This document shows, piece after piece, positions 16,460 through 25,415 of a stretch of 64,000 nt of DNA. Under the pieces are notes generated by a model, which was not told the DNA's origin, did not search any database, and saw only the letters and a program-made list of their open reading frames with translations. This DNA comes from Mycolicibacterium tusciae JS617 (GTDB lineage: Bacteria > Actinomycetota > Actinomycetes > Mycobacteriales > Mycobacteriaceae), in assembly GCF_000243415.2 (NCBI RefSeq), contig NZ_KI912270.1:4030001-4094000 (forward strand). The letters run 5' to 3'. The position numbers and the translations under genes were made by a program. Position 1 is the stretch's first letter. Every line of letters starts with the position of its first letter.

Positions 16460-16973
16460 TGATTTACCCTTTGTTGGTGTTGTTTTGGATCGCCTCTCTC
16501 TTGCCCAGTGACGGTAAGAGAAAGATGGCCGCGATATAGACGGCGCTACGACATGGATTGGGCGACCATTACCTCAATCGCTGTGCTCCATGAATAGCTC
16601 TGTCTTCGAACACTTTCCAAACTATGTCCGGCCGCCGTACATGTCAGATGACTCATAGGAACCGCATATGTTTGAGACCCTGGGCTCTTGGGCCGATGCG
16701 AAGCCGGTCTCAGCGTTGGGAAATCCGATGCGCTGTAGGCGGTAACACATGCAGTTCTCTTCCTCTTCTGTCGCGGCTTGCGCACGAATTCTGATGCCGG
16801 GGCCGGGGAACCGGGAACATGCCGGCGCTGGCGCGAGTGACTTGCCTCCGCGTGTGCACCGATTGCCCATGGGTGTGGATTGCCGCGAGCTGATGACAGA
16901 CCGTTCGAACGTCGTGGCCGCACTATCAAGATCGGGCAGTGCACATCCCAGCCGATTCCTGTGAATCTTCTAT
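16460..16973. other. non-coding stretch between secreted-protein and response-regulator genes
   Basis: No convincing gene is seen on either strand in these 514 bp. The open frames present have Arg/Ser-rich low-information translations. The region must hold the divergent promoters of the secreted protein and the trcR-like gene, but no clear -10/-35 pair or operator is evident. Base composition is less GC-rich near 16,480-16,740 than in neighbouring genes. Confidence 0.6.
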
Positions 16974-17783
16974 GTGAACCCTGACGATCGGCTGCGGCGT
17001 GGCCACAATGGGAAGATGACGTCGTCAATGGCCAGCGACCGAACACCTCGCAAGGCGATCCTCGGACAGCTGCCACGGATGCAGCGGCCGGACGGATCGC
17101 CTATTCGGGTGCTGCTCGTCGACGACGAACGTGCGCTGACCAACTTGGTGCGAATGGCGTTGCAGTACGAAGGCTGGGACATTTACGTTGCCCATGACGC
17201 CCAGGAAGCGCTCGCTCTGTATCAATCGAACGAGCCCGATGTCGTCGTCCTCGACATCATGCTTCCCGATCTGGACGGGTTGGGGGTAATGGAGCGCCTC
17301 CGCCAGTCGGCGACATACACACCGATTCTGTTCCTCACCGCCCGCGACTCGATCCACGACCGGGTCGAGGGTCTGACCGCAGGCGGAGACGATTACATGA
17401 CCAAACCGTTCAGCTTGGAGGAGTTAGTCGCCCGATTGCGCGGTCTACTGCGCCGGTCGGCGTACATGACTCCAGATGACCAGGAACGCATAACGGTCGG
17501 CGATCTTGAGCTCGACGGAGCCAGCCGGGAGGTCCGCCGTGCCGGAGTTCCGGTTGCGCTCACCTCCACCGAGTTCGAGCTCCTGCGATTCATGATGCGA
17601 AACCCGCGGCGAGCACTGAGCCGCCAAGAAGTGCTGCAGCGGGTATGGAACTACGACTTCGGCGGACGTTCGAGCGTCGTCGACCTATATGTCTCCTATT
17701 TGCGCAGGAAGATCGATGCCGATCAGGAGCCGATGATTCAAACCGTCCGCGGGGTTGGCTACATGTTGCAGCCCATTCAATGA
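16974..17783 (+). CDS. trcR: OmpR-family response regulator, TrcR-like (intact)
   Basis: A 269-aa response regulator. The receiver domain (about residues 44-160) has the acidic pair DD50-51, phospho-acceptor D94 (VVLDIMLPD), T122 and K144. The C-terminal OmpR/PhoB winged helix ends VWNYDFGGRSSVVDLYVSYLRRKID...TVRGVGYML. The N-terminal RKAILGQLPRMQRPDGSPIRVLLV is a hallmark of M. tuberculosis TrcR. The start is uncertain: ATG 16,974, 17,016 or 17,028 are in frame, and the family length favours the latter two. It converges with the TrcS-like kinase instead of preceding it in an operon, while a wrecked trcR occupies the operon position at 19,458-19,725. This copy is the likely functional partner. 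Confidence 0.9.
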   Translation: MNPDDRLRRGHNGKMTSSMASDRTPRKAILGQLPRMQRPDGSPIRVLLVDDERALTNLVRMALQYEGWDIYVAHDAQEALALYQSNEPDVVVLDIMLPDLDGLGVMERLRQSATYTPILFLTARDSIHDRVEGLTAGGDDYMTKPFSLEELVARLRGLLRRSAYMTPDDQERITVGDLELDGASREVRRAGVPVALTSTEFELLRFMMRNPRRALSRQEVLQRVWNYDFGGRSSVVDLYVSYLRRKIDADQEPMIQTVRGVGYMLQPIQ

Positions 17784-17907
17784 CCTTGATGCACGCCTCG
17801 AGAGGCTGGCGCACGTGGCCCCTTCGGCACCCAGCTCGTGCTGGGATGGCAGCGACATCAAGCACGTTCACCTCGCAAGCGGTGTACGTCGACGTGGCGT
17901 GCTGAGC

Positions 17908-19461
17908 TCAATACGGTTCTATGGTGCGGTCGTGCACCGCCGCCATCGAAATCTGTGCCGTGCTCTGAGTTCTTGGCAGTCTCACCGCAAATGTCGTCGT
18001 CCCGCCGACCGACTCGGCCACAATCGTGCCGCCGTGTGCCTCCACGATCGAGGCGGCGATCGACAGGCCGAGACCGAAGCTGCCCGCCTGACTCGACCTC
18101 GACTTGTCGCCGCGGAAGAACCTCTCGAACAAATGCGGCAACATGTCGGCCGGGATTCCTGGTCCGTCATCGGCGACGGTCAATTCCACGTATTCTGCGC
18201 CATCGTCGGCTCTGCCCGTGGCGATTCCGGTTGTCACTGTCGTGGCAGCCGGTGTGTGCACGCGTGCATTGGACAGCAGAGTGACAAGGGCTTGATGCAG
18301 CCGGGTACGGTCGCCGCGTACCGACACCGAGCTGTCGGGCACCTTGGTGAGCCAGCGGTGGGTCGGTGCCGCCACCGCGGCGTCGTTGACGGCGTCGATG
18401 ACGATGTCGGTGAGATCCACGTCGGTGGCTTCCAGATCCTGACCCTCGTCGAGGCGTGCCAGCAGAAGCAGTTCGGAGACCAACGAATTCATCCGGCGCG
18501 CTTCGGCTTCGATGCGGGCCAGCGAATACTCGGTGGTGTCGGGAAGCGCCGAACTGTCTTGGCGGGTCAACTCGGCGTAGCCGTGTATCGAGGCCAGCGG
18601 GGTGCGCAGTTCGTGGCTGGCGTCGGTGATGAACTGGCGCATGCGTCGATCGGACGCCGCGACGTCGGCGAGGGCGCGTTCGACGTGGTCCAGCAGTCGG
18701 TTCAACGTCTCCCCGACGAGCCCGACTTCAGTGCGGGCGTTGGTGTCACGCTGCGGCACCCGCGGCGCAATCGCGGGATTGTCGCGGTCCAGCGGCAAGG
18801 TCGCCACCTCGGCCGCGGTCGCGGCCACCCGACCGAGCGGACGTAGCGCGAAGCGGACGATAACGATCGTGCCCACCGCGGCTACCAGCAAGGCCAGGAC
18901 CGTCAAGCTCGCGACGCCGATGGTCTCTCGTTCTAATGCTTCCTGGGCCGGTTCCAACGACACCGCGGTGACCAAGCGCTCGTCACCGTCACCGGGCCGC
19001 ACCTCCATTAGGTACTCGCCGAGTTCAGGAAGTTCAACCTCGTGCTTGCCGGTCCCGACCCACCCCGCCAGTTTGGGGATCTCGTCGACGACTTCCGTCG
19101 GCGCGGGGCCGGCTTCGCCGTCGCCGAAGTGCGCCGAATCGACCACCTCGCCGTGCTGCATCAGGGCGATGACGTTTCCCTGCGCCTGCCCGACGACCTG
19201 GGTCAGTGGCTTCATCGCGCCCGGTGGCGGCTTCTCGCCGCCGGGCCCGATCGTGCTGATGCGGAACTTCGTCACGCTGTAGCTGAAGCCGTCGGCCGAC
19301 GACGTCAGTTGGCTAGCGATGACCCCGCTGAGCGACGCACGCAGCGTCAGTACCGACAGCACCCCCACGGTCAGCAGCACCACCAGAACGATTGCCGACA
19401 CCCCGATTACGAGCTGGCGCTGCAGCGTCCATGTGCGCCAGCCGAGCAGCGCGACCTTCAT
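17908..19461 (-). CDS. trcS: sensor histidine kinase, TrcS-like
   Basis: A 517-aa membrane sensor kinase. TM1 is at about residues 16-40 and TM2 at about 182-204, enclosing a roughly 140-residue extracytoplasmic sensor. A HAMP linker follows (RFALRPLGRVAATAAEV). HisKA has the phospho-acceptor H283 in ITDASHELRTPLASIHGY. The HATPase domain has the N box (LSNARVH), G1 (DDGPGIP), F box (LFERFFRG) and G2 (GLGLSIAASIVEAHGG). It resembles mycobacterial TrcS. Its start codon overlaps the stop of the decayed trcR-like pseudogene (ATGA at 19,458-19,461), the remnant of a standard trcRS operon. The stimulus is unknown. Confidence 0.9.
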   Translation of the reverse strand: MKVALLGWRTWTLQRQLVIGVSAIVLVVLLTVGVLSVLTLRASLSGVIASQLTSSADGFSYSVTKFRISTIGPGGEKPPPGAMKPLTQVVGQAQGNVIALMQHGEVVDSAHFGDGEAGPAPTEVVDEIPKLAGWVGTGKHEVELPELGEYLMEVRPGDGDERLVTAVSLEPAQEALERETIGVASLTVLALLVAAVGTIVIVRFALRPLGRVAATAAEVATLPLDRDNPAIAPRVPQRDTNARTEVGLVGETLNRLLDHVERALADVAASDRRMRQFITDASHELRTPLASIHGYAELTRQDSSALPDTTEYSLARIEAEARRMNSLVSELLLLARLDEGQDLEATDVDLTDIVIDAVNDAAVAAPTHRWLTKVPDSSVSVRGDRTRLHQALVTLLSNARVHTPAATTVTTGIATGRADDGAEYVELTVADDGPGIPADMLPHLFERFFRGDKSRSSQAGSFGLGLSIAASIVEAHGGTIVAESVGGTTTFAVRLPRTQSTAQISMAAVHDRTIEPY

Positions 19462-19725
19462 TCCGATTGCCGCAGCATGTAACCGACACCTCTCACGATA
19501 GGGATCATCGGTTCGCGTCCGGAATCAGTCTTCTTACGCGCATCGTGTACCCCGTCGATCTCCCAGCCCTCGCAGAGCACGGCCATCCTCACCACGCTCG
19601 TCATCGGACGCTCGTCGTCGGACGAGCAGTACTCGTATTGGCGTCCCATCGGGACGGTACATCCGGGGCAATTGGCCGAGAATGGCGCGGCGAGCCCCCA
19701 GGTCAGTGACCGGCGCAGACATCAC
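19458..19725 (-). pseudogene. decayed trcR-like response regulator gene
   Basis: Two frames together give the ends of a TrcR-like protein. From GTG/ATG 19,725/19,722 one frame reads RRAILGQLPRMYRPDGTPIR and then VLLV. The frame then shifts near the DDE acidic pocket, and the second frame reads SVVRMAVLCEGWEIDGVHDA and jumps directly to KKTDSGREPMIPIVRGVGYM. Compared with the intact copy at 16,974, about 178 residues are missing (the rest of the receiver with its phospho-Asp, plus most of the DNA-binding domain). It still overlaps the trcS start by 4 bp, so its translation may matter for coupling, but it cannot be a working regulator. Confidence 0.85.
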
Positions 19726-19896
19726 TGAGCCAGTGTCGCAGGCTGCCAGGTGCGCGCCACGGTCCTCATAGAGAGTTCATATGCACGAGGTTCCCCGGAC
19801 GGGCTGCTGACCACGCGCTGCGAGGGCACCCACGTGCGCGGCCTGCGGGCCCCTTGTTTGCCACTGAGATGTCAGGCGGACTTTTGCCATCCAAAT
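19726..19896. other. non-coding gap between trcR pseudogene and IS element
   Basis: No supported gene. A weak 62-codon frame crosses the IS boundary and has no recognisable features. The stretch ends at the IS target-site duplication. Confidence 0.5.
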
Positions 19897-19901
19897 GTCG
19901 A
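19897..19901. repeat. left target-site duplication of the IS21-type element
   Basis: GTCGA directly precedes the TG terminus of the element and recurs at 22,547-22,551 directly after the CA terminus. A 5-bp duplication is within the usual range for IS21-family insertion. Confidence 0.75.
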
Positions 19902-20060
19902 TGTCGCCTGCCAGGAGCATGGGACCAGCGTGAGCTGATTTTGCCAGGGTGATGGGACCACCTGGATTGCCAGTTATGGGACCACCGGCGCGTCGCGTCG
20001 GTGGTCCCTTCATCTGTTCGTTTGATCGCCGTGACGGTTCAAGTCACGGAGGCGGCGGGC

Positions 20061-21686
20061 ATGGCTTTTCGGGAGGTCAGTGTGAACGAGATCAGGGAAG
20101 TGCTGCGGGTGTGGCTGGGGGTCGCCGGGTTGCCGGCACCGGGTTACCGCACGATTGCCGCGCATTGCGGCGTGGACCGCAAAACGGTGCGCCGCTACGT
20201 CGAGGCCGCGCAGGCGGCTGGTTTGCGCCGTAGCGACAGCGTCGAGGCTGTCGATGACGGGTTGATCGGGGCGGTCGCCGACGCGGTGCGCCCAGTACGC
20301 CCGGATGGTCACGGCGCGGCGTGGGAACAGTTGGTGGGGTTCGAGCAGCAGATCACCGCGTGGGTAGCCGGCGACGGTGAACAACGTCCGTTGACGATCA
20401 CCAAGATCCACACCCTGCTGGCTCGCCAAGGCTGCCTGGTGCCGTATCGCACGTTGAACCGATTCGCCGGTGAGCGTTGCGGTTTCGGTGCCAAGGACAC
20501 CACGGTGCGGGTCACCGATGGGGATCCCGGGGTGGAATGCCAGATCGATTTCGGCTACCTGGGGATGCTCACCGATGCCGATGATGGGCGGCGCCGCAAG
20601 GTGCACGCGTTGATCTTCACCGCCGTCTACTCCCGGCACATGTTCGTGTGGCTGTCCTACTCCCAAACCCTGGCGGCGGTGATCGCCGGCTCTGAGGCGG
20701 CGTGGGATTTCTTCGGCGGCGTGTTCGCGGTGCTGATCCCGGACAACTTGAAGCCGGTGATCGCCGCTGCTGATGCGGTCAACCCGCGATTCACCCAGGG
20801 GTGGCTCGACTACGCCAGCCATGTCGGATTCCTCACCGACCCGGCCCGCGTGCGCTCTCCGAAGGACAAGCCGCGGGTGGAACGGGCGGTGCAGTACGTG
20901 CGCGGAAACTTCTGGGACGGTGAAACATTCACTAGCCTCGAGGAGGCGCAGCAGGCTGCGACGGCGTGGTGTGTGCGTACTGCCGGCACCCGCATCCACG
21001 GCAGCACCTGTGCACGCCCGCTGGAGGTGTTCACCACCGCCGAGCAGGCCCTGCTGCTGCCGGCGCCGGGTGTCTACGACGTGCCGGTGTTCAAAGCGGT
21101 GAAGGTGCACCGCGATTTCCACGCCGAGGCGGCCAAGGCGCTGTACTCGCTGCCCGAGCACTGGATCGGGCACACCCTCGACGTCCGTGCCGACAGTGAG
21201 CTGGTGAAGTTCTATCACCGCGGTGTGCTGGTGAAAGTCCATCCCCGCCAGCCTCCGGGTGGCCGAAGCACCGACCGCGCCGACTTACCCGAACACAAAG
21301 CCGTCTACGCGATGCGGGACCTGGCGGCGTTGATCGCCACGTGCGCCGCACACGGCCCCAACATCGGGATCTACGCCGAACGCATCCTGGATGACCCGCT
21401 GCCCTGGACCCGGATGCGCACCGTTTACCGGCTCCAAGGCCTGGTCCGCCGCTACGGCGCCGACCGCGTCGAACGGGCGTGCTCACTGTCGCTGGACCTC
21501 GATGTCGTCTCGGTCAACAAGATCGCCTCCATGCTGCAGCGCGGCACCGAGAGCACCGCCCCGCAACTGCCACGAGCAGTCGGACAGGCAACTACCCGTT
21601 TCACCCGATGCCCCTCGGAATTCAACACTCCAACAACATCATTGACCATCGTCACCGACGAAACCACACCGCAGGAGATCCGCTGA
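20061..21686 (+). CDS. istA: IS21-family transposase IstA
   Basis: A 541-aa DDE transposase. The N-terminal HTH (RTIAAHCGVDRKTVRRYVEAA) recognises the terminal repeats. The integrase-core catalytic residues are D163 (CQIDFGYLG), D228 (LIPDNLK) and E274 (KPRVERAVQYV), counted from ATG 20,061. I prefer this start to the upstream frame start (20,001) because GGAGGCGG precedes it at 20,048-20,055 and the first 20 residues of the longer frame are not family-like. The C-terminal Mu-type beta-barrel region is present. Its stop is 1 bp before istB, so the two are cotranscribed. Confidence 0.93.
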   Translation: MAFREVSVNEIREVLRVWLGVAGLPAPGYRTIAAHCGVDRKTVRRYVEAAQAAGLRRSDSVEAVDDGLIGAVADAVRPVRPDGHGAAWEQLVGFEQQITAWVAGDGEQRPLTITKIHTLLARQGCLVPYRTLNRFAGERCGFGAKDTTVRVTDGDPGVECQIDFGYLGMLTDADDGRRRKVHALIFTAVYSRHMFVWLSYSQTLAAVIAGSEAAWDFFGGVFAVLIPDNLKPVIAAADAVNPRFTQGWLDYASHVGFLTDPARVRSPKDKPRVERAVQYVRGNFWDGETFTSLEEAQQAATAWCVRTAGTRIHGSTCARPLEVFTTAEQALLLPAPGVYDVPVFKAVKVHRDFHAEAAKALYSLPEHWIGHTLDVRADSELVKFYHRGVLVKVHPRQPPGGRSTDRADLPEHKAVYAMRDLAALIATCAAHGPNIGIYAERILDDPLPWTRMRTVYRLQGLVRRYGADRVERACSLSLDLDVVSVNKIASMLQRGTESTAPQLPRAVGQATTRFTRCPSEFNTPTTSLTIVTDETTPQEIR

Positions 21687-21687
21687 C

Positions 21688-22485
21688 ATGACGACTCACC
21701 GCGCACCCGCCGACCCAGTCGGCGCTGACCTGACCCGACTGCTCAAAGCCCTCAAACTCGGTGCTCTGGCCGACACCCTGCCCGAACGGGCCGCCCTGGC
21801 CCGCCAGCACAAACTCAGCCACATCGGATTCCTCGAAACACTTCTCGCCGACGAGGTATCCCGACGCGAATCCCGTTCAGCTGCCCTACGGGCGACCAAA
21901 GCCGGACTCGATCCGACGATGCGCTTCGACACCTGGACCGCACAAGACGACCTGCGCTACGACCGCACCCTGCTCGGCGACCTGACCTCGCTACGATTCC
22001 TCGACGCCGGACAGTCCGCGATCATCCTCGGACCCGTCGGCGTAGGCAAGACACATCTAGCAACCGCACTGGGACACATGGCGATTCGACGACGCTACAC
22101 CGTACAGTTCGCCCGATCCGACAAACTGTTCACCCGACTGCGCGCCGCCCGCCTCGACAACACCGTCGACGCCGAGATCCGTCGACTAACCGCCATCGAC
22201 GTCCTCATCATCGACGACTTCGCACTCAGGCCCCTCGGCGCCACCGAAACCAGCGACTTCTACGAAATCATCGTCGAACGACACCGCGCCAAAACGACCA
22301 TCGTGACCTCCAACCGAGAACCCGCCGAATGGCTGACCATGACCGCCGACACCCTGCTCGCACAATCAGCCATCGACAGACTCACCGCCACCGCCCACAC
22401 CCTCGTCATCGAAGGACCGTCCTACCGGCAACGCACCCGACCCGGCCAGCTTGACCCAGACCACCCCGACGAGCATCCTCAATAA
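21688..22485 (+). CDS. istB: IS21 helper ATPase IstB
   Basis: A 265-aa AAA+ ATPase (DnaC-like) that assists IstA in transposition and target choice. Walker A is GPVGVGKT (about residues 112-119), Walker B LIIDDFALRPL (about 172-182), followed by the sensor I segment TTIVTSNREPAEW. The length and the N-terminal helical domain (LLKALKLGALADTLPERAALARQ) are normal for IstB. A Shine-Dalgarno AGGAG lies at 21,673-21,677 inside the istA end. There are no disruptions, so the element could still be mobile. Confidence 0.93.
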   Translation: MTTHRAPADPVGADLTRLLKALKLGALADTLPERAALARQHKLSHIGFLETLLADEVSRRESRSAALRATKAGLDPTMRFDTWTAQDDLRYDRTLLGDLTSLRFLDAGQSAIILGPVGVGKTHLATALGHMAIRRRYTVQFARSDKLFTRLRAARLDNTVDAEIRRLTAIDVLIIDDFALRPLGATETSDFYEIIVERHRAKTTIVTSNREPAEWLTMTADTLLAQSAIDRLTATAHTLVIEGPSYRQRTRPGQLDPDHPDEHPQ

Positions 22486-22546
22486 CGCGCCACGGTGGTC
22501 CCATCCCCCTGGCAATCAGGTGGTCCCATCACCCTGGCAAGCGACA

Positions 22547-22551
22547 GTCGA
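22547..22551. repeat. right target-site duplication of the IS21-type element
   Basis: GTCGA, identical to 19,897-19,901, follows the CA end of the element. Confidence 0.75.
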
Positions 22552-22626
22552 ATCCTAGAACCAGACGGTTGTTCACTCGCGACAGGCTGAGGACGGAACT
22601 TCAGTATCGATCGGGCGGGCCGTCCA

Positions 22627-23226
22627 TCAGCCGTATGCCACCGCCCACACGCCGATCCGGTCATCAGCGCCGCGCGGTAGCAGTTCGGCGTCAGGCAGTT
22701 CGAGCACCAACGAGAACACCGTCTCACCGGCGAAACAATTCTTGGCCCGATCCGGCCGCCAGCCACTGAGATCAATCTTCGTGCCGTCCGCGACGGCGTG
22801 CCCGACGGCATGCAGGACGTCGGCGTCGATCCAGAAGGGATCACCGGCCTGGCCGGCCCAGGCCCGCGCGCCGTTGTCGGCCTGGATTGCGGCATTGGTG
22901 TGGCCGGATATCAGGGGGACAACTGCTGCGAAGGGGTCGGTCGCTGCCGCCCCAGTGAGGCGTTGAACGTCGAATTCTTGATCGCCCCGGATGTCTGGTT
23001 CGGCGAAGGCCACCCGGTAGGTGAGATCTTCGACCGCGTCACCATCGAGGTCGATTTTGAATTCGTACCTGCCTTCCGGGTGGAAGCCGGGCGTGACGGC
23101 GTGGCCGAGGGAGTGGCACACGTTGATCAGCAGGACGGTACCCACCTCTCCCCGGAAGACGTAGAGGTCGGTGATGTCCAACCGAACGTCCTGGCGTGCG
23201 ATCGGCGAATCGAGATGGTGTGACAT
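22627..23226 (-). CDS. DUF4331 family protein, probably C-terminally truncated
   Basis: A 199-aa protein starting MSHHLDSPIARQDVRLDITD, the conserved N-terminus of DUF4331 proteins. It continues through the family motifs HPEGRYEFKIDLDGD, AGQAGDPFWIDADVLHAV and FAGETVFSLVLELPDAELL. Full-length members as I know them are clearly longer and continue after RIGVWA with a substantial C-terminal part; here a TGA stops it four residues later, 80 bp from the IS21 end. Loss of the 3' part near the IS insertion is the simplest explanation. It is the last gene of a seven-gene minus-strand operon and has a good GAAGGAG before ATG 23,226. Molecular function is unknown. Confidence 0.75.
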   Translation of the reverse strand: MSHHLDSPIARQDVRLDITDLYVFRGEVGTVLLINVCHSLGHAVTPGFHPEGRYEFKIDLDGDAVEDLTYRVAFAEPDIRGDQEFDVQRLTGAAATDPFAAVVPLISGHTNAAIQADNGARAWAGQAGDPFWIDADVLHAVGHAVADGTKIDLSGWRPDRAKNCFAGETVFSLVLELPDAELLPRGADDRIGVWAVAYG

Positions 23227-23336
23227 TGATACTCCTTCAGTGGTTGGCCTCAGCAGGAACCCATCAGTTGCACCACGTCGGATGCGTCATGTTCAGGTGG
23301 CCCCGTGACCCGTGTTGCGGCCACACCGATTGTCGC

Positions 23337-23771
23337 TCAATTGTTTTCGGATCTCACGAGCTCGATGACCGGGATTAGTCGCTTCGTGTTGCGCTGGTGT
23401 TCGGCGAACTGTGGCTCGAGGACGCTTTGTCGCGCGTAGATGTCATCGCGTTCAGCGCCGGTGACGACCCGCGCGGTTGCGGGAAAGGTTTCGGTGCCCA
23501 ACTCCACGGTGATCTGCGGGTGGGCGAGGAGATTTCCGTACCAGTGCGGGTTCTCATCGGATCCGCCCTTACTGGCAAAGACGAAGATGCGCCCATCGTC
23601 CAATAGCGGAACCAAAGGAGCGATGCGTTCGATACCGGATTTCACACCGATGTGGTGGACAAGCACCAGCGGCATGCCCTCGAACACTCCGCCGGCTTTG
23701 CCTCCCGTGTCGCGGAATTCGCGGATGACAATGCGATTCATCTCGTCGAAGTCGTAGGTTTGCGTCATCAA
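23337..23771 (-). CDS. deazaflavin (F420)-dependent nitroreductase-family protein
   Basis: A 144-aa member of the Ddn/Rv3547-like flavin/deazaflavin oxidoreductase family, split-barrel fold. Signature segments are FRDTGGKAGG, LVLVHHIGVKSG, and FASKGGSDENPHWYGNLLAHP, the last being the F420-binding motif shared with Ddn. These enzymes reduce quinones or other small electrophiles with F420H2, a cofactor made by mycobacteria. The length matches the family (about 150). It sits 35 bp after the HD-domain gene in the operon that starts with the bicupin gene, consistent with a redox/detoxification role. The specific substrate is unknown. Confidence 0.88.
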   Translation of the reverse strand: MMTQTYDFDEMNRIVIREFRDTGGKAGGVFEGMPLVLVHHIGVKSGIERIAPLVPLLDDGRIFVFASKGGSDENPHWYGNLLAHPQITVELGTETFPATARVVTGAERDDIYARQSVLEPQFAEHQRNTKRLIPVIELVRSENN

Positions 23772-23806
23772 ATTGTCCTAACTCGGATGGGTACCTGTTC
23801 GTCAGC

Positions 23807-24412
23807 TCAGAAGGCCGAGTTAACGCCCTTGACGCCAGGCTGATGGTGCCGGAGAAGGTCGGCCACCCAAGACGGCGCAGTCGCCTTGGCTGGTTGGCGG
23901 AGAGCCTGTTCGACGACGAGCGTCTGCAGGATCTCCTCGATGTGCGTGCGCGGATATCGCGCTTCGGCGTCGGCGATGGTGTCCGTGAAGCGGGCGCGCA
24001 CGTCTTTGGAGCCGAATTCGATCTCTACGCCGCAGCGCAGATAGTGGGCGATAGGCCCGCGACGTTGAGGTATTCCGGGTGTGGTGTGCAGAGCTATGGC
24101 CTCCCAAATGCAGTCGACCATCGCAGCGTTGCATCCGCGTTGCAGCAGAAAGGTGGCAGCTGCATCGGCACCCTCGACTTCGAACCGGGCAGGTCCGTTA
24201 TACGGCTCGGCTGTCCCCGCATCGTGGAACAGTGCTGCGAGGCAGAATGATTCGATATCGAGGTCGGCTACGCCGTCACGACGTGCTGCTTCGCGCCCCA
24301 GCAGGAAGGTGCGAGCGCTGTGATTGTAGACCTGCGGATGCAGGGTGACACCAAGATGTGTGATGGCTTCGCTAACAAGGCTGGAATCCAATGGCGATTC
24401 GAGTGATGTCAT
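23807..24412 (-). CDS. HD-domain hydrolase (cyanamide-hydratase-like)
   Basis: A 201-aa HD-superfamily protein. The metal-binding residues visible are H31 (YNHSARTF), the HD doublet H63-D64 (ALFHDAGT) and downstream His/Asp in AIALHTTPG and TIADAEARYPR. The arrangement NHSxRTFL and HDxG...PARFEVEGADAA fits the cyanamide hydratase / Ddi2 / urea-hydro-lyase-like branch, which acts on small nitrile-like or aldehyde-like molecules, though many members are uncharacterised. Spacing is 19 bp after the oxidoreductase gene and 35 bp before the F420 gene, in one operon. Confidence 0.82.
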   Translation of the reverse strand: MTSLESPLDSSLVSEAITHLGVTLHPQVYNHSARTFLLGREAARRDGVADLDIESFCLAALFHDAGTAEPYNGPARFEVEGADAAATFLLQRGCNAAMVDCIWEAIALHTTPGIPQRRGPIAHYLRCGVEIEFGSKDVRARFTDTIADAEARYPRTHIEEILQTLVVEQALRQPAKATAPSWVADLLRHHQPGVKGVNSAF

Positions 24413-24431
24413 GACAGCTCGCAGGTCAGGA

Positions 24432-25415
24432 TCAGTCGAAGGTGAGGACGATGCGCCCGCGGACCCCGCCGGCTTCCAGTGCGCGATGGGCCTCGGCCGC
24501 TTCTGTCGCGGGGTATGTTCGGGCCACCCGTAGCGTCAGCTCGCCGTTCTCGGCGAGCACTCTGAGTTCGTCGAGCTTGTCCTTGCGATGGGTGTATTCG
24601 GGAACGAACACGTCGCGTACCGTGATCCCGCGATTCTCGCCGAGGTCTGCTCCCCCGGCGAGTTCCCACATCCGGACCGCGGCGATCTGGCCGCCGTCGC
24701 GGAGGGCGGGCACCACCTGTGCCCCCTGCAGTGATGCGTCTACCACCGCGTCGACGCCGCCGGGCCACCACTGCCGGATGCGTAGTCCCACATCAGGTCC
24801 GCGGGGAACGATTTGGTCAGCGCCCAGAGCAGCCACCAGGTTTTCGTCCGCCGGCGCGGCGTCGGCGATGACGCGGAGCCCGTCGGTTTTCGCCAGCTGG
24901 ATGGCGTAGCCGCCGACCGCACCGGCTGCACCGGTGACCGCCACTGTCTCGCCCGGGTGAAGGTGCAGCACGTCGAGGGCACGGCGGGCGGTGAGGCCGT
25001 TCATCGGTAGCGTGGCCGCCTCGATGTTAGTGGTACGCGCCGGAGCGGGGGCGGCCTGATCGGCGTTGACGGCCAGGTATTCGGCGTAGGCGCCGCCGGT
25101 GGCGTCGATGGGCATGACGATGGTCATCACGCCGTCACCTACCTGCAGGTCCGTCTGCGCGCCTGGGCCGATCTCGTCGACGATGCCCGCGGCTTCCATC
25201 CCCGGAATGTAGGGCGGTCGCAGCGGGCTGGACCGCAACAGCTCGTCGAGGTCGCCCCTGCGCAGCAACGTGTCTCCGGGGTTGACGGTTGCGGCGTGAA
25301 CACGGATGCGGATCTGGCCGGGTCCGGCAGTGGGTCGCGGGAGGTGCACCAACTTGAGGACATCGGGGCCGCCGTACTCGGAGACGCCCACGGCTCGCAT
25401 CCTCGGCATGCTCAT
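24432..25415 (-). CDS. NADPH:quinone oxidoreductase-type MDR dehydrogenase
   Basis: A 327-aa zinc-independent medium-chain dehydrogenase/reductase. The N-terminal GroES-like domain has [10 protein letters not shown] and [36 protein letters not shown] follows. The NADPH-binding motif is [17 protein letters not shown] (about residues 164-180). The catalytic zinc ligands of alcohol dehydrogenases are absent, as in quinone reductases (QOR/CAA43093-like). The likely role is NADPH-dependent reduction of quinones or enones. The start ATG 25,415 overlaps the end of the upstream SnoaL-like gene by 4 bp (25,412-25,415), so it is translationally coupled. Confidence 0.88.
   Translation of the reverse strand: MSMPRMRAVGVSEYGGPDVLKLVHLPRPTAGPGQIRIRVHAATVNPGDTLLRRGDLDELLRSSPLRPPYIPGMEAAGIVDEIGPGAQTDLQVGDGVMTIVMPIDATGGAYAEYLAVNADQAAPAPARTTNIEAATLPMNGLTARRALDVLHLHPGETVAVTGAAGAVGGYAIQLAKTDGLRVIADAAPADENLVAALGADQIVPRGPDVGLRIRQWWPGGVDAVVDASLQGAQVVPALRDGGQIAAVRMWELAGGADLGENRGITVRDVFVPEYTHRKDKLDELRVLAENGELTLRVARTYPATEAAEAHRALEAGGVRGRIVLTFD

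Larger units (their letters stand above)
19902..22546 (+). mobile_element. IS21-family insertion sequence (istA-istB)
   Basis: A complete 2,645-bp element. The left end starts TGTCGCCTGCCAGG. The reverse complement of the right end starts TGTCGCTTGCCAGG, giving TG...CA termini. As in other IS21 elements the ends carry repeated binding sites: GCCAG-N-ATGGGACCA-type repeats lie at about 19,910-19,926, 19,943-19,960 and 19,970-19,984 on the left, and inverted copies at about 22,497-22,515 and 22,521-22,540 on the right. It encodes IstA and IstB, both intact. The GTCGA duplication on both sides shows a simple insertion with no later rearrangement at the exact ends. Confidence 0.93.

Noticed and set aside
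16546..17076. 176-codon minus-strand frame upstream of the response regulator
   Set aside because: Low-information Arg/Ser/His-rich translation that overlaps the regulator start; no recognisable motif.
20010..21242. 410-codon minus-strand frame inside istA
   Set aside because: Antisense to a transposase gene with intact DDE motifs; His/Arg-rich translation.
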